NCBI GenBank assembly: GCA_013388745.1
Contig: JACAER010000060.1
Span: 44,372 to 108,371 of the forward strand
Direction: 5' to 3'
DNA: 64,000 nucleotides
DNA from: Chloroflexota bacterium
GTDB taxonomy: Bacteria > Chloroflexota > Anaerolineae > Aggregatilineales > Phototrophicaceae
The notes beneath the pieces are model-generated. The model had not been told where the DNA came from. It saw only the letters and a list, made by a program, of their open reading frames with translations, and ran no database searches. Positions 45,115-54,090 of the stretch are shown one piece after another (positions within the stretch are counted from its first letter, which is position 1; each line of letters begins with the position of its first letter). A program made the position numbers and the translations under genes.

Positions 45115-46032
45115 TTAGCTCACGAGTGTCGAAAAAGCACGGACAGCGCCTGCGCGCAGCAGCGCTTTTTCGACGCGGGTCTGTGTTTCCGGCGTGACCA
45201 GGGCGATCATGTTGCCGCCGCGCCCGCCGCCAGAAAGTTTCGCGCCCAGCGCGCCGGCCTGCATCGCCGCGTCTACCAGCGTATCGAGTTCCGGCGATGA
45301 TACCGTAAGCTGCTTAAGATAGGCATGGTTGCGCAGCATCAGCGGCCCCAGCGCGTTTGTATCGCCGCTTTCCAGCGCGCCGCGCGCGTCTTTGACCAGC
45401 GCCCCGATCGAATCGAGGACCGGCTGAATACGCGCGGGCTGCGCATCATACAACTGACGCACGTCACCGACAGCCACGTGCGTCAACGCGCTTTTGCCCG
45501 TATCGGCGACCACCAGCGTAAACGGCTGGCGGATGATGAGGCGCTCCGGCGGCTGCCCGCGCACGAAATAGACAGGCTGTTCGTACACAATCACCGTATT
45601 ATCGATGCCGCTGGGAGTGCCATGATGCGTTTTTTCGACTTCGTAGATCAAGGAATTCAGGGTATTGTTATCAAGAGGTTGGCCAAGCGCGCCGCTCAGA
45701 GCACGAGCAAGCGCGGCTGCCACTGCTGCGCCGCTGCCCAACCCGCTAGCCATCGGGATTTGTGAGGCCAGCGTAATTGTCAGATCGGGCAGGGGGCGTT
45801 TCAAGGTTTGCAGCACCAGTTTGACGATCAGCGCCAGCGAATCGTCTACAACCTCCTTGCTGATGTCGATCGGCAGCGTTTTGCCCAAATCCTGCGCGAC
45901 AATATGCAGTCCGCTGCCAGGTTGTGTACTGGCGACAGCCCGCAGCGCAGAAACGGGCACCGCGATCGCCGGTTGACCATAGACGACGGCATGTTCGCCG
46001 AATAGAATCACTTTAGCGGGAGCACTGTACAT
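45115..46032 (-). CDS. mvk: Mevalonate kinase (GHMP family)
   Basis: 305 residues from the ATG at 46032 (AGG 6 bases upstream); upstream codons in frame lie inside the UbiA gene. 'SAPAKVILFGEHAVVYGQPA' is the GHMP N-terminal motif, 'IPMASGLGSGAAVAAALARA' the ATP-binding loop, 'HGTPSGIDNTVIVY' includes the catalytic Asp, and 'GAKLSGGGRGGNMIAL' is motif 3. It makes 5-phosphomevalonate from mevalonate. It starts 2 bases after the prenyl transferase stop, so the two are one transcript. Confidence 0.93.
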   Translation of the reverse strand: MYSAPAKVILFGEHAVVYGQPAIAVPVSALRAVASTQPGSGLHIVAQDLGKTLPIDISKEVVDDSLALIVKLVLQTLKRPLPDLTITLASQIPMASGLGSGAAVAAALARALSGALGQPLDNNTLNSLIYEVEKTHHGTPSGIDNTVIVYEQPVYFVRGQPPERLIIRQPFTLVVADTGKSALTHVAVGDVRQLYDAQPARIQPVLDSIGALVKDARGALESGDTNALGPLMLRNHAYLKQLTVSSPELDTLVDAAMQAGALGAKLSGGGRGGNMIALVTPETQTRVEKALLRAGAVRAFSTLVS

Positions 46033-46034
46033 AG

Positions 46035-46934
46035 CTAACCTGTGATCAGCGGCACAACATAAAGAATGCCGACAAAGGTGAGTCCCCACAGCAGCATGGT
46101 GACTTGCAGGGGACGATCACGCAGCAGCACTTCGTCGGGGGCGCTGCCTTCGCCCCGCACGTAGATCAGGTACAGATAGCGAAACAGTCCATACATGACA
46201 AAGGGCACAGTAATCAGGGCGATATTTTGATCGGCGAAGCGGCGTGTAGGCGCTTCGATTGTGTACAGCAGATAGGCGATCAGGGCGCTAGTCGTCACCA
46301 TGCGCAGCAGATCATCCAGCAGCGGCAGGTTATAATCCTTGTAGATCGGGCGTGTGTTGGCGGCGTTTTCGCCCAGCGTGATAAGTTCCTGGCGGCGCTT
46401 GCCGATCGCCAGAAACAGCGCCAGCAGCGCCCCACAGGCATACAACCACGGCGAGAAATTGTTGACCTGAATGACGACGACGCCGGCAGCAATCCGCAGC
46501 ACAAAACCCGCTGTGATGGTCATCACATCAATCAGCACGATATGCTTGAGGATGAAGGAATACAGAATTTGCAGCAGCAGATACGCCAGCAGCACGATCG
46601 CCAGACGCAGGCTGAAGGTTGCCGCCAGCCCCAGGGAAAACAGCGGGATGAGCACCGCCGCTGCAACGGCCACATTGCGCGGAAGCTGGCCGGAGGGCAG
46701 GGGGCGGTGACGTTTGCGTGGGTGCTGGCGATCACGTTCGATATCCACCAGATCGTTGATGATGTAGACCGTTCCGGCGACCAGGCATAACAGGACAGAG
46801 GCGGCGGCAACGCGAATAAAGGGATCGAAAAGAAATAACTTGCCGTCGAAGACAATACCGGGAAAAATAAAGAGGATGTTTTTCGTCCACTGTTTGGGAC
46901 GCATGGTGCGTACTAGACCGATCAGTGTCTGCAA
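46035..46934 (-). CDS. UbiA-family decaprenyl-phosphate phosphoribosyltransferase homologue
   Basis: 299 residues from a TTG at 46934 with AGGAG 7 bases upstream; the long frame continues further but lacks an RBS. About eight helices. 'RTMRPKQWTKNILFIFPGIV' is the start typical of DPPR synthases (Rv3806c type), followed by the Asp-rich site 'NDLVDIERDRQHPRKRHRPL' and a second site 'GKRRQELITLGENAANTR' and 'YKDYN'. DPPR synthase joins phosphoribose to a polyprenyl phosphate, giving a lipid-linked pentose donor for cell-surface glycans. It is co-transcribed with mevalonate kinase and IPK, linking isoprenoid supply to a polyprenyl carrier. Confidence 0.85.
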   Translation of the reverse strand: MQTLIGLVRTMRPKQWTKNILFIFPGIVFDGKLFLFDPFIRVAAASVLLCLVAGTVYIINDLVDIERDRQHPRKRHRPLPSGQLPRNVAVAAAVLIPLFSLGLAATFSLRLAIVLLAYLLLQILYSFILKHIVLIDVMTITAGFVLRIAAGVVVIQVNNFSPWLYACGALLALFLAIGKRRQELITLGENAANTRPIYKDYNLPLLDDLLRMVTTSALIAYLLYTIEAPTRRFADQNIALITVPFVMYGLFRYLYLIYVRGEGSAPDEVLLRDRPLQVTMLLWGLTFVGILYVVPLITG

Positions 46935-47029
46935 AACAATGCTCCTGATGTGCGTGTTGACCGGGCAGATTATAAAACCCGGCGCACACACTTAACAGAC
47001 CCAGACTCTTAATGACATACGAGGAAATG

Positions 47030-48007
47030 ATGGCTCACACCGCAACCGCGCGCGCGCATCCGAATATCGCCTTTATCAAATATTGGGGCAATGCCGACGA
47101 AAAGCTGCGGCTGCCCGCCAATCCATCTATCAGTATGAATCTCGATGGGCTGCATACAGAAACCCGCGTAAGCTGGGACGATTCGCTTGCAAGCGACATG
47201 CTGCTGCTGAACGGCGTCGAAGAAAGCGGGCGGGCGCTGCATCGCGTGTCGCTGCATCTGGATGTAATGCGCCGCTGGCTTGGTCTCACGGCAAAAGCGC
47301 GTGTCGAATCGGTGAACAATTTTCCGATGGGCACGGGGATCGCCTCGTCGGCTTCGTCTTTCGCCGCGCTCACGCTGGCTGCGGCGGCGGCTTCGGGCAA
47401 GCCGATCAGCGAACGCGAACTAACGACTCTGGCGCGGCTGGGATCGGGGTCGGCAGCACGCTCGATTCCGGCGGGATTTGTCGAATGGCATACAGGCAAG
47501 GCGCATGAAGAGTCGTATGCCGAAAGTGTGGCTGGCCCTGAACACTGGGCACTGATGGACGTGGTCGCGATTTTGAGCGCTGCCCACAAAGAAGTTGGCT
47601 CACGCGAAGGGCATACTTCGGCCAACAGCAGCGATTTGCAGGGCGCGCGCGTGGCCGGCGCGGCGCGGCGGCTTGCCCTGTGCAAACAGGCGATTCTGGA
47701 GCGGAACTTTGCGGCACTGGCCGACGTCGTGGAGTTAGACAGTAATCTGATGCACGCGGTGATGATGACCAGCCAACCGCCGCTGTTCTACTGGCTGCCG
47801 GGCACGTTAACCATTATGGATAAGGTGCGGCGCTGGCGCGCGGCGGGCTTGCGCGTGTGTTATACATTGGATGCCGGGCCGAATGTGCATTGTATTTGTG
47901 TTAGAGAAGATGCCGAAACTGTAAGGAAGGAATTGTCCGGCCTGTCTGAGGTGGTGGACGTGCGTCTGGCCGCGCCCGGCGGCGCTGCGCAGATCGTCGC
48001 AAGCTGA
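47030..48007 (+). CDS. Mevalonate (di)phosphate decarboxylase, probably phosphomevalonate-specific
   Basis: 325 residues. Of three nearby ATGs the one at 47030 has GAGG 5 bases upstream. GHMP-type decarboxylase: 'ARAHPNIAFIKYWGNADE', 'PANPSISMNLDGL', 'FPMGTGIASSASSFAALTLA' (ATP loop), 'LGSGSAARSI', 'SSDLQGARVAG' and 'TLDAGPNVHCI' (catalytic Asp). In Roseiflexus the orthologue acts on 5-phosphomevalonate and yields isopentenyl phosphate for IPK; the same is inferred here because IPK is present and phosphomevalonate kinase absent. It diverges from the ubiA-mvk-ipk operon. Confidence 0.9.
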   Translation: MAHTATARAHPNIAFIKYWGNADEKLRLPANPSISMNLDGLHTETRVSWDDSLASDMLLLNGVEESGRALHRVSLHLDVMRRWLGLTAKARVESVNNFPMGTGIASSASSFAALTLAAAAASGKPISERELTTLARLGSGSAARSIPAGFVEWHTGKAHEESYAESVAGPEHWALMDVVAILSAAHKEVGSREGHTSANSSDLQGARVAGAARRLALCKQAILERNFAALADVVELDSNLMHAVMMTSQPPLFYWLPGTLTIMDKVRRWRAAGLRVCYTLDAGPNVHCICVREDAETVRKELSGLSEVVDVRLAAPGGAAQIVAS

Positions 48008-48112
48008 ACGGATACTGAGCGTCTATTGATAACCCACCAAAACCCCCTCTATAATGTGATTTACAAATCCATCAAGACGGCGCAAAACCTTTGCGTCTAA
48101 GGTAGGCACAGC

Positions 48113-49606
48113 ATGTTTGAAGCTCTGGTTGGCAATTCGTTTTTCATGACGGTGATCGCTTTCGCCATCGTGTTGATCCCGGCGGTCATCATTCATGAAC
48201 TGGGACACCTGCTGGCCGCAAAAGCGGTGGGCATCACGATACTGGAATTTGGCATTGGCTTCCCGCCGCGCGCTACGAAACTCTTTCGCTGGGGTGAAAC
48301 AGAATTTACCCTGAACTGGCTGCCGTTGGGTGGTTTTGTCATCCCATTGGGCGAGGATTTCATCAAGCCTGTCGGCGAGGCGCAGGTGCAGCGCGATAAA
48401 GAAATGCTGGAAGCGCGGTTGGAAGAAAAGCCGAAACGTATGTCTGTCGAAGAAGAGGAACGCGAGCGTATCAAAAGCATTGCCAACCCCAAATCGGTGA
48501 ACGATGCAAAACCTGCCGGGCGCATTCTGTTCATGGCGGGCGGCGCGCTGGCGAATTTTGTGTCAGCGGTTGTGCTGTTCATCATCATCGCCCTGATTGG
48601 TCTGCCGCAGTCAGCGGGGGCGCGGGTTGTGGTGGCTTATGTCACGCCCGATTCGCCGGCTGCCGCCGCCGGACTGCAAAGCACCGATGTGATTGAGCGT
48701 CTGAACGGGCAAACTTTTGAATCGCCCGAAGCCTTCTTTGTACAGCTCGATCGCTTGCAGGGGCAGGAAGCGCGACTGACCGTGCGGCGCGGCACAGAGG
48801 GCGCTTTTGTCGATGTTGTGATGACGCCGGAAGCAGTGGAGAATACGCTGCAAGGCGGGTATGTGCGTGTGATGGTGGTGGTTGATGATGCCCCGGCAGG
48901 GCGCGCCGGGCTGCAACCGGGCGATTTTATCGTTGCTTTCAACGGCGAACCGATAACGACTAACGAGCAGTTGATCGCTCTGACCGATGCGAATCTAGGT
49001 CAGGAAGTCGTGTTGGATGTGCTGCGACCTGATGGAACGCTCGACACGCTGATGCTGACGCCCCGCGCGCAGCCGCCGGCAGGGCAGGGGCCGATGGGCA
49101 TCGCCATCAACAGCGCCGCCACAGATACGGCAAGCGGTATCATTTACCAGCGCGGGCAAGATCAACAGATATTGGTCTCGCAGTCGCTGCCCGATGCTAT
49201 TCGTTTTGGCTTCGAGCGCACGGGCGAAGCCATGCTGCTGGTGGCGCGAATGCCAATTGACTTAATCAGCGGCGCGCTTTCAGCCGAAGAAGCGCGTCCG
49301 GTGAGCATCGTGGGCATTAGTTCGATTGGCGGCCAGTTCTTGCAGGAGAGCATTCAGGAAAATCAGCCGACGCTCATTCTGAACTACATCGCGCTGATCA
49401 GTATCGCGCTGGGCGTGACCAACCTGCTGCCGCTGCCGGCGCTCGATGGCGGACGTATCGTGTTCGTGCTGTTGGAAATTGTGCGCGGACGCCCGATCAA
49501 ACCGGAATTTGAAGGTGTGGTGCATTTAGTCGGGTTAGTGCTCTTGTTGTCGGTCGCGGTGATTTTCGTCGTGAATGACATCGTCAATCCTATTGTATTG
49601 CCCTAG
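48113..49606 (+). CDS. rseP: Site-2 metalloprotease RseP family with two PDZ domains
   Basis: 497 residues. The zinc site HELGH occupies residues 28-32 in the first helix, and the second motif 'NLLPLPALDGGRIVFVLLE' lies near the C-terminus. Between them are an insert of charged residues (about 85-125), a second helix and two PDZ domains ('YVTPDSPAAAAGLQSTDVIE' and 'DDAPAGRAGLQPGDFIVAFN'). Such enzymes cut membrane-bound anti-sigma factors or signal peptides within the membrane. It follows the decarboxylase gene by about 105 bases and is 9 bases from the next gene. Confidence 0.93.
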   Translation: MFEALVGNSFFMTVIAFAIVLIPAVIIHELGHLLAAKAVGITILEFGIGFPPRATKLFRWGETEFTLNWLPLGGFVIPLGEDFIKPVGEAQVQRDKEMLEARLEEKPKRMSVEEEERERIKSIANPKSVNDAKPAGRILFMAGGALANFVSAVVLFIIIALIGLPQSAGARVVVAYVTPDSPAAAAGLQSTDVIERLNGQTFESPEAFFVQLDRLQGQEARLTVRRGTEGAFVDVVMTPEAVENTLQGGYVRVMVVVDDAPAGRAGLQPGDFIVAFNGEPITTNEQLIALTDANLGQEVVLDVLRPDGTLDTLMLTPRAQPPAGQGPMGIAINSAATDTASGIIYQRGQDQQILVSQSLPDAIRFGFERTGEAMLLVARMPIDLISGALSAEEARPVSIVGISSIGGQFLQESIQENQPTLILNYIALISIALGVTNLLPLPALDGGRIVFVLLEIVRGRPIKPEFEGVVHLVGLVLLLSVAVIFVVNDIVNPIVLP

Positions 49607-49615
49607 GGGGTAGGT

Positions 49616-50620
49616 GTGGCAAAAGTGAGACGTGCCAGCGAGGCCAAACGGCGGCCTGCGACGATCGATGAAACCCTGCGTGCGCTGAGCGCGGGCGAAC
49701 AGGGAACGCTGAACGCCAAAGTATTTTATGGCCTATCCGACTTGAGCGAAGCCGACGTAGAAAAACTCAAAACGGCATGGCTGGAATTAGGCACAGAGTA
49801 TCGGCGGAAGCTCTTACTCCGTCTGGAAGATGTTAGCGAGACGAACTTTGATCTCGATTTCCGCGCGTTTGGTTTGTTCGCGCTGGAAGACGAGGACGCT
49901 GAGGTGCGCAAATCTGCCATCGGCGTGCTGTGGAGCGACGAATCACTGGCCTACATGCGCCGCCTGATGGAACTGGCGCAGTGGGACGAAAGCACTGACG
50001 TGCGCGCGGCGGCGGCCAGTGAACTGGGGCGCTTTATCCTGATGGCTGAACTGGGTGATCTGCCGGAAGACGACATCATCCCAGCGCAAGACCTGGTCAT
50101 CGCTTTGATGACGGACGAAAGCGAAGAGCTGGATGTGCGCCGGCGCGCGTTGGAGGCTATCTCGAATTCCAGCCACGAGGTGGTCGAAGAGGCCATTCGC
50201 GAAGCCTATGAACATTCGGAGCTGTTGATGCGTGTCAGTGCGGTGTTCGCGATGGGACGAAGCTGTGACGAACAGTGGGGGCCGCTGGTGCTGCGCGAAA
50301 TGCACAGCGTTGAGCCGGAAATGCGCTACGAGGCCGCTCGCGCCGCTGGCGAACTCATGCTGGCGGAGGCTGTGCCGCATCTGGCGAAGGTTGCGCAGGG
50401 TAACGACCGGGAAATCAAAGAGGTTGCGATCTGGTCATTGGGCGAGATCGGCGGCAGAGAAGCCCTGCGCGTGCTGACCGCGCTGGCGCAGGACGCGGAT
50501 GTGCAGGACGACAAAGACCTGTTGGAAGTGGTGGAGGATGCTATCGGCATGGCGACGCTGGCTGGCGGCGATCTGCCGTTTTTCCTCGACACGGATGCGC
50601 GCCGCGAGCGTGAAAACTAA
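49616..50620 (+). CDS. HEAT-repeat protein
   Basis: 334 residues, GTG start with GGGGGTAGG upstream. After a basic N-terminus come six or seven helical pairs with HEAT pattern, e.g. 'EDAEVRKSAIGVLWSDE', 'STDVRAAAASELGRFI', 'SELLMRVSAVFAMGRS', 'EPEMRYEAARAAGELML', 'DREIKEVAIWSLGEIGG'. Acidic overall. Such solenoids act as protein-binding scaffolds, and some resemble phycocyanobilin-lyase type proteins. The partner is unknown; it is probably co-transcribed with rseP (gap 9 bases). Confidence 0.85.
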   Translation: MAKVRRASEAKRRPATIDETLRALSAGEQGTLNAKVFYGLSDLSEADVEKLKTAWLELGTEYRRKLLLRLEDVSETNFDLDFRAFGLFALEDEDAEVRKSAIGVLWSDESLAYMRRLMELAQWDESTDVRAAAASELGRFILMAELGDLPEDDIIPAQDLVIALMTDESEELDVRRRALEAISNSSHEVVEEAIREAYEHSELLMRVSAVFAMGRSCDEQWGPLVLREMHSVEPEMRYEAARAAGELMLAEAVPHLAKVAQGNDREIKEVAIWSLGEIGGREALRVLTALAQDADVQDDKDLLEVVEDAIGMATLAGGDLPFFLDTDARREREN

Positions 50621-50673
50621 AACGGGATACCGCTCGGCTGGCCTGGTCGGGCGGTTTGTTGCTTGGCTGGGTT

Positions 50674-51600
50674 ATGCTGCTGGAACTGCTGGACATCTTT
50701 ATCAACAATATTGCGCCGATTCTGGTGATTGCCGGAATCGGCTTTATTATTGGCAAACGCTTCGAACTTGACCCGCGCTCATTGGGTAAATTGACGTTCA
50801 ACGTGTTTTCGCCCGCGTTGGTCTTCAGCGCGTTGTCGCACAGCGCGCTCAGGCCGCTGGAATTGGGGCAAATTGCGCTGGCGGTGGGGATGTACACGGC
50901 GTTACTAGCAGTCATGTCCTACAGCGTTATTCGCTGGCGTGTGCAGGGGCAGTTGCAACGTGTCAGCGTGCTATTGTGCGCGCTGACGGGCAATAACGGT
51001 AATTATGGCTTGCCCCTGATCACGCTGGCCTTTGGCGATGAGGTGCTGGCGCGCGCGGTGATGGTCTTTGTGGCGATGATCTTTGTCACTTATACCTTTG
51101 GCGTGTTTGTCGCGTCCAGTGGGCGCAGAAGTACACGTGAAGCGCTGACCAGCATCATGCGCGTGCCGTTGATTTATGCGGCGCTGGCCGGTTTGGTCGT
51201 TAATCAACTGCATATCCCCATTCCGCTGGCGTTGGATCGCTCGCTGACATTAATGGCGGATGGCGCTTTTCCCACTATGCTCATTCTGCTTGGCATTCAG
51301 CTTTCGCGTGTGCGGCTGACAAACTACGGGACAGTTGCCCTGGGGGTAGGGTTGCGGATGCTGGCGGCGCCGCTGGCTGCGCTGGCGGTGGCGCTGATCC
51401 TGGGACTGCCGGAATTCATTCTCATTGCGGTGATAGTGCAGGCCAGTATGCCCGTTGCTGTGAATACCACCGTCCTGGCAATGGAATTTGAACTGGACAG
51501 TGAGCAGATTTCCGGCGCGGTGCTGGTTTCGACACTTTTGAGTCCGGTGACTTTATCGTTTATTATTCTGGCGCTGCGGCAGTGGAGTGCGGGAGGATAA
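50674..51600 (+). CDS. AEC family transporter (auxin efflux carrier type)
   Basis: 308 residues, ten helices in two groups of five. The ATG at 50674 precedes the first helix; an upstream TTG at 50656 is in frame. 'GKLTFNVFSPALVFSAL' in helix 2 and 'CALTGNNGNYGLPLITLAFG' are the conserved crossover elements of the bile/arsenite/AEC fold. The C-terminal 'ASMPVAVNTTVLAMEFE' is also typical. Bacterial members carry malate, malonate or unknown organic acids. Substrate not readable. It is followed after 3 bases by a glycerophosphodiesterase gene. Confidence 0.87.
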   Translation: MLLELLDIFINNIAPILVIAGIGFIIGKRFELDPRSLGKLTFNVFSPALVFSALSHSALRPLELGQIALAVGMYTALLAVMSYSVIRWRVQGQLQRVSVLLCALTGNNGNYGLPLITLAFGDEVLARAVMVFVAMIFVTYTFGVFVASSGRRSTREALTSIMRVPLIYAALAGLVVNQLHIPIPLALDRSLTLMADGAFPTMLILLGIQLSRVRLTNYGTVALGVGLRMLAAPLAALAVALILGLPEFILIAVIVQASMPVAVNTTVLAMEFELDSEQISGAVLVSTLLSPVTLSFIILALRQWSAGG

Positions 51601-51603
51601 TCT

Positions 51604-52359
51604 ATGCGACAGGAAGCTTTGCGCGTGATGGGCACGCGCCCCAAACCGTATGTCATGGCGCATCGCGGTAACAGCGCCCACTGCCCGGAAAATACATTAG
51701 CTGCTTTTCGGCGCGCGATCGACGACGGCACAGACGCCATCGAAACGGATCTACATGTTTCGGCAGACGGCGAATTCATGTGCATCCACGATGGCACAGT
51801 GGAGCGCACAACCAACGGCCGTGGCGCTGTCAAAAGCATGAGCTGCGAACAATTGCAAAGTCTAAGTGCCAGTTATGGGCGCGCAGAATTTGCCAGCGAA
51901 CGTATCCCGATGCTGCACGAACTATTAGCGATTCTGCCAAAGAACACAGCGTTGGCGCTGGAACTAAAATGCGACGATTTTCTGGAAGAAGCTGTTTGTT
52001 TGCGCCTATGGCGGCTGTTGCAGGAAACGCAGACCGATGATCGTACAGTGGTGCTGTCGTTCAGCCGCGAACGGCTGCGCGCTGTACGGCGTTACACTCC
52101 GCAGATTCCAGTAGGCTTGATTACGCTGTTTGATTGGCTGCCGGGTGAAATTGGCGAACTCGCTGGCCCCTGGTGGCCGTTCACCTTTTTGAACCCACTT
52201 TACGTGTGGATGGCACATCGCAGGGGACAGTTGACCTGTCCGCTCGATCCGACACCAGAGCCGCGTCTATGGTACTACCGGCTGCTGGGTTATGACACAG
52301 TGCTGACCAATGATCCGGCGCTGACACTGCGGGCGCTGGGGAGACCGGGCAAAAAATAA
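51604..52359 (+). CDS. Glycerophosphodiester phosphodiesterase
   Basis: 251 residues, TIM-barrel GDPD. 'MAHRGNSAHCPENTLAAF' contains the catalytic His-Arg and Glu-Asn, 'DAIETDLHVSADGEFMCIHD' the metal-binding Glu-x-Asp and second His. 'LALELKC' and the C-terminal 'YDTVLTNDPALTL' complete the pattern. It splits glycerophosphodiesters into glycerol-3-phosphate and an alcohol. No signal peptide, so cytoplasmic. Confidence 0.93.
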   Translation: MRQEALRVMGTRPKPYVMAHRGNSAHCPENTLAAFRRAIDDGTDAIETDLHVSADGEFMCIHDGTVERTTNGRGAVKSMSCEQLQSLSASYGRAEFASERIPMLHELLAILPKNTALALELKCDDFLEEAVCLRLWRLLQETQTDDRTVVLSFSRERLRAVRRYTPQIPVGLITLFDWLPGEIGELAGPWWPFTFLNPLYVWMAHRRGQLTCPLDPTPEPRLWYYRLLGYDTVLTNDPALTLRALGRPGKK

Positions 52360-52415
52360 CCCCTCCCACGAAGCAGATGTGCGGATAACGACGCAGAGGA
52401 GGGGTGGAGCAGAAC

Positions 52416-52748
52416 TTAGTTGGCGAACATCGCCATGAACTTCATGGCCAGACCCATATCGCCCTGAATCTTGAGCTTGCCGCCCATATAGGCCTGCATG
52501 GGATTCATGGCGCCGGTGGCGACAGCATAATAATCATCAGCATTAGCCTTGATGGTCAGCTTGGGTGCTTCAGCCGCGCCGTCGCCGTGTTCGCACACGC
52601 CGTTGGCGATGCGCAGCCACCACTGGCCGCCGTTATCGCCTGCCAGGTCGAACTGCACAATCGCATCCACCCCATCGGCTTTTTCCGGCAGGAAGCGCGC
52701 GACCATCGAGGGGAAAATTCCCGCCACCTGTTCTTTCGTGTAAGGCAT
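52416..52748 (-). CDS. SCP2 sterol-carrier domain protein
   Basis: 110 residues from the ATG at 52748 (TTAGGAGTG upstream). Single SCP2 domain: 'VQFDLAGDNGGQWWLRIANG', 'APKLTIKANADDYYAVATG', 'MNPMQAYMGGKLKIQGDMG', 'MKFMAMF'. These small proteins bind lipids or acyl-CoA in a hydrophobic tunnel. Convergent with the glycerophosphodiesterase gene and divergent from the TolB-like gene. Confidence 0.92.
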   Translation of the reverse strand: MPYTKEQVAGIFPSMVARFLPEKADGVDAIVQFDLAGDNGGQWWLRIANGVCEHGDGAAEAPKLTIKANADDYYAVATGAMNPMQAYMGGKLKIQGDMGLAMKFMAMFAN

Positions 52749-52865
52749 TTTGGACACTCCTAACTTAGTTGAACCGACACGCAACATTGTATATGATCGG
52801 TTGTGAATGATGGTAGTATAGCTTTAGACCGGGCGGGGCGGAAAGTGATGTTTGGAGAGTCTTTG

Positions 52866-54086
52866 ATGAGAAAAGTGCTGCTGCTGACTATGGTTTTCAT
52901 TCTGCTGCAAGGGGTGTCATCTGTCTCGGCGCAGGATGATCTGCCGGGAAGCATCGCCTATATCGGTACAGACTACAACGTATACACTTTTGCAGGCGGC
53001 GAAAGTGTGGCGCTGACCGATGATGCGAATGTGGAAAATCGCTATGTCTACCAACTGCCGACCTGGGCGCCCGGAGGCCGGTTGGCTTATTTCAGCCGCG
53101 GACGCAGCGCTGATGAGCCGCAGTTGGGTGTCTATGTGTCGCCGGATGGCGTGCGCGGCGGCGAGCGTGTGTACGAGACCAATGGCAACGTGTTGAATTA
53201 TGCTTATTGGTCGCCAGAGGACTGCGGCGAAAACTGCCGCGATCTGGCGCTGTTGTTGAGTGATGAGACCGGCTTGTTTGTCGAACTGCTGCGCACGGGT
53301 GAGGGCGAAGTAGAGGCAGAAATGATCGGGCGCGGCGGCCCATTTTACTATAGTTGGAGTCCCGACGGCGCACAGATGCTGTGGCAGCGCAACATGCAGC
53401 GCCTGGATGTTTACGATGTGGCTGAGGCCGGTGTCGTGCGCACGCTCACACAGCAGCCGGGCATTTTTCAGGCGCCGATGTGGTCGCCCATAGATGACCG
53501 TTTGCTGGTGGGCGCGCTGAACGCTAATCAAACCGATTTAGTTGTGGTCGATGGCGAGCAAACGCTGACGCTGGCGGCGGAACTGCGCGGGTTGGTCGCC
53601 TTTGCCTGGTCGCCCGATGGCCGCTACGTGGCTTACACCGACAACTATGGCGTGCTGAATGTTGTGGACGCGCGCAGCGGCGCATTGGTGGCGCGCACAT
53701 TGGACGTAGGCGTTTTTGCGTTTTTCTGGTCGCCGGATAGCAGCACGCTGGCCTATGTGACGCTGGCGAGGGAGCGTGACACTTTCAGCGCCAAACGGCT
53801 GCAGCAGGATGCTAACCCACATAATCTGTTGTGGTCAGTGCTGAATGTACAGAACGGGCAGTTGCGCGCTTATGCGCAGTTTTTCCCCACCAGCGAACTG
53901 CTGTATCTGCTGTCCTATTTTGACCAGTTCGCGCAGAGTCATCGCCTCTGGTCGCCGGACAGCCGTTATCTGCTGTACAGCGAAGAAACCGCAGAAGGTG
54001 TTACACTGATAACGGTGCTTGACACGCAGTTGGGGGAAGCGCAAACAATCGCCGAGGGGGTTATCGGCATATGGAGTTTTGAGTGA
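52866..54086 (+). CDS. Secreted TolB/WD40-like beta-propeller protein
   Basis: 406 residues from the ATG at 52866 (GGAGAG about 6 bases upstream). Signal peptide of about 23 residues ending SVSAQ. The mature part has at least six PD40-type repeats with 'WSPDG' or variants: 'YWSPED', 'YSWSPDGAQMLW', 'PMWSPIDDRLL', 'FAWSPDGRYVAY', 'FFWSPDSSTLAY', 'RLWSPDSRYLLY'. Such propellers mediate protein interactions outside the cytoplasm. The stop is 4 bases before the LysM lipoprotein gene, pointing to a joint envelope role. Confidence 0.88.
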   Translation: MRKVLLLTMVFILLQGVSSVSAQDDLPGSIAYIGTDYNVYTFAGGESVALTDDANVENRYVYQLPTWAPGGRLAYFSRGRSADEPQLGVYVSPDGVRGGERVYETNGNVLNYAYWSPEDCGENCRDLALLLSDETGLFVELLRTGEGEVEAEMIGRGGPFYYSWSPDGAQMLWQRNMQRLDVYDVAEAGVVRTLTQQPGIFQAPMWSPIDDRLLVGALNANQTDLVVVDGEQTLTLAAELRGLVAFAWSPDGRYVAYTDNYGVLNVVDARSGALVARTLDVGVFAFFWSPDSSTLAYVTLARERDTFSAKRLQQDANPHNLLWSVLNVQNGQLRAYAQFFPTSELLYLLSYFDQFAQSHRLWSPDSRYLLYSEETAEGVTLITVLDTQLGEAQTIAEGVIGIWSFE

Positions 54087-54090
54087 AGCG

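Noticed and set aside
46948..46974. TATAAT on the minus strand as promoter of the ubiA-mvk-ipk operon
   Set aside because: The hexamer is present at 46974-46969, but no acceptable -35 lies 16-19 bp upstream, so it was not listed.
52359..52405. ACCCCTCC...GGAGGGGT stem after the glycerophosphodiesterase gene
   Set aside because: Arms pair well but the loop is over 30 bases and no U tract follows, so a terminator call is not supported.
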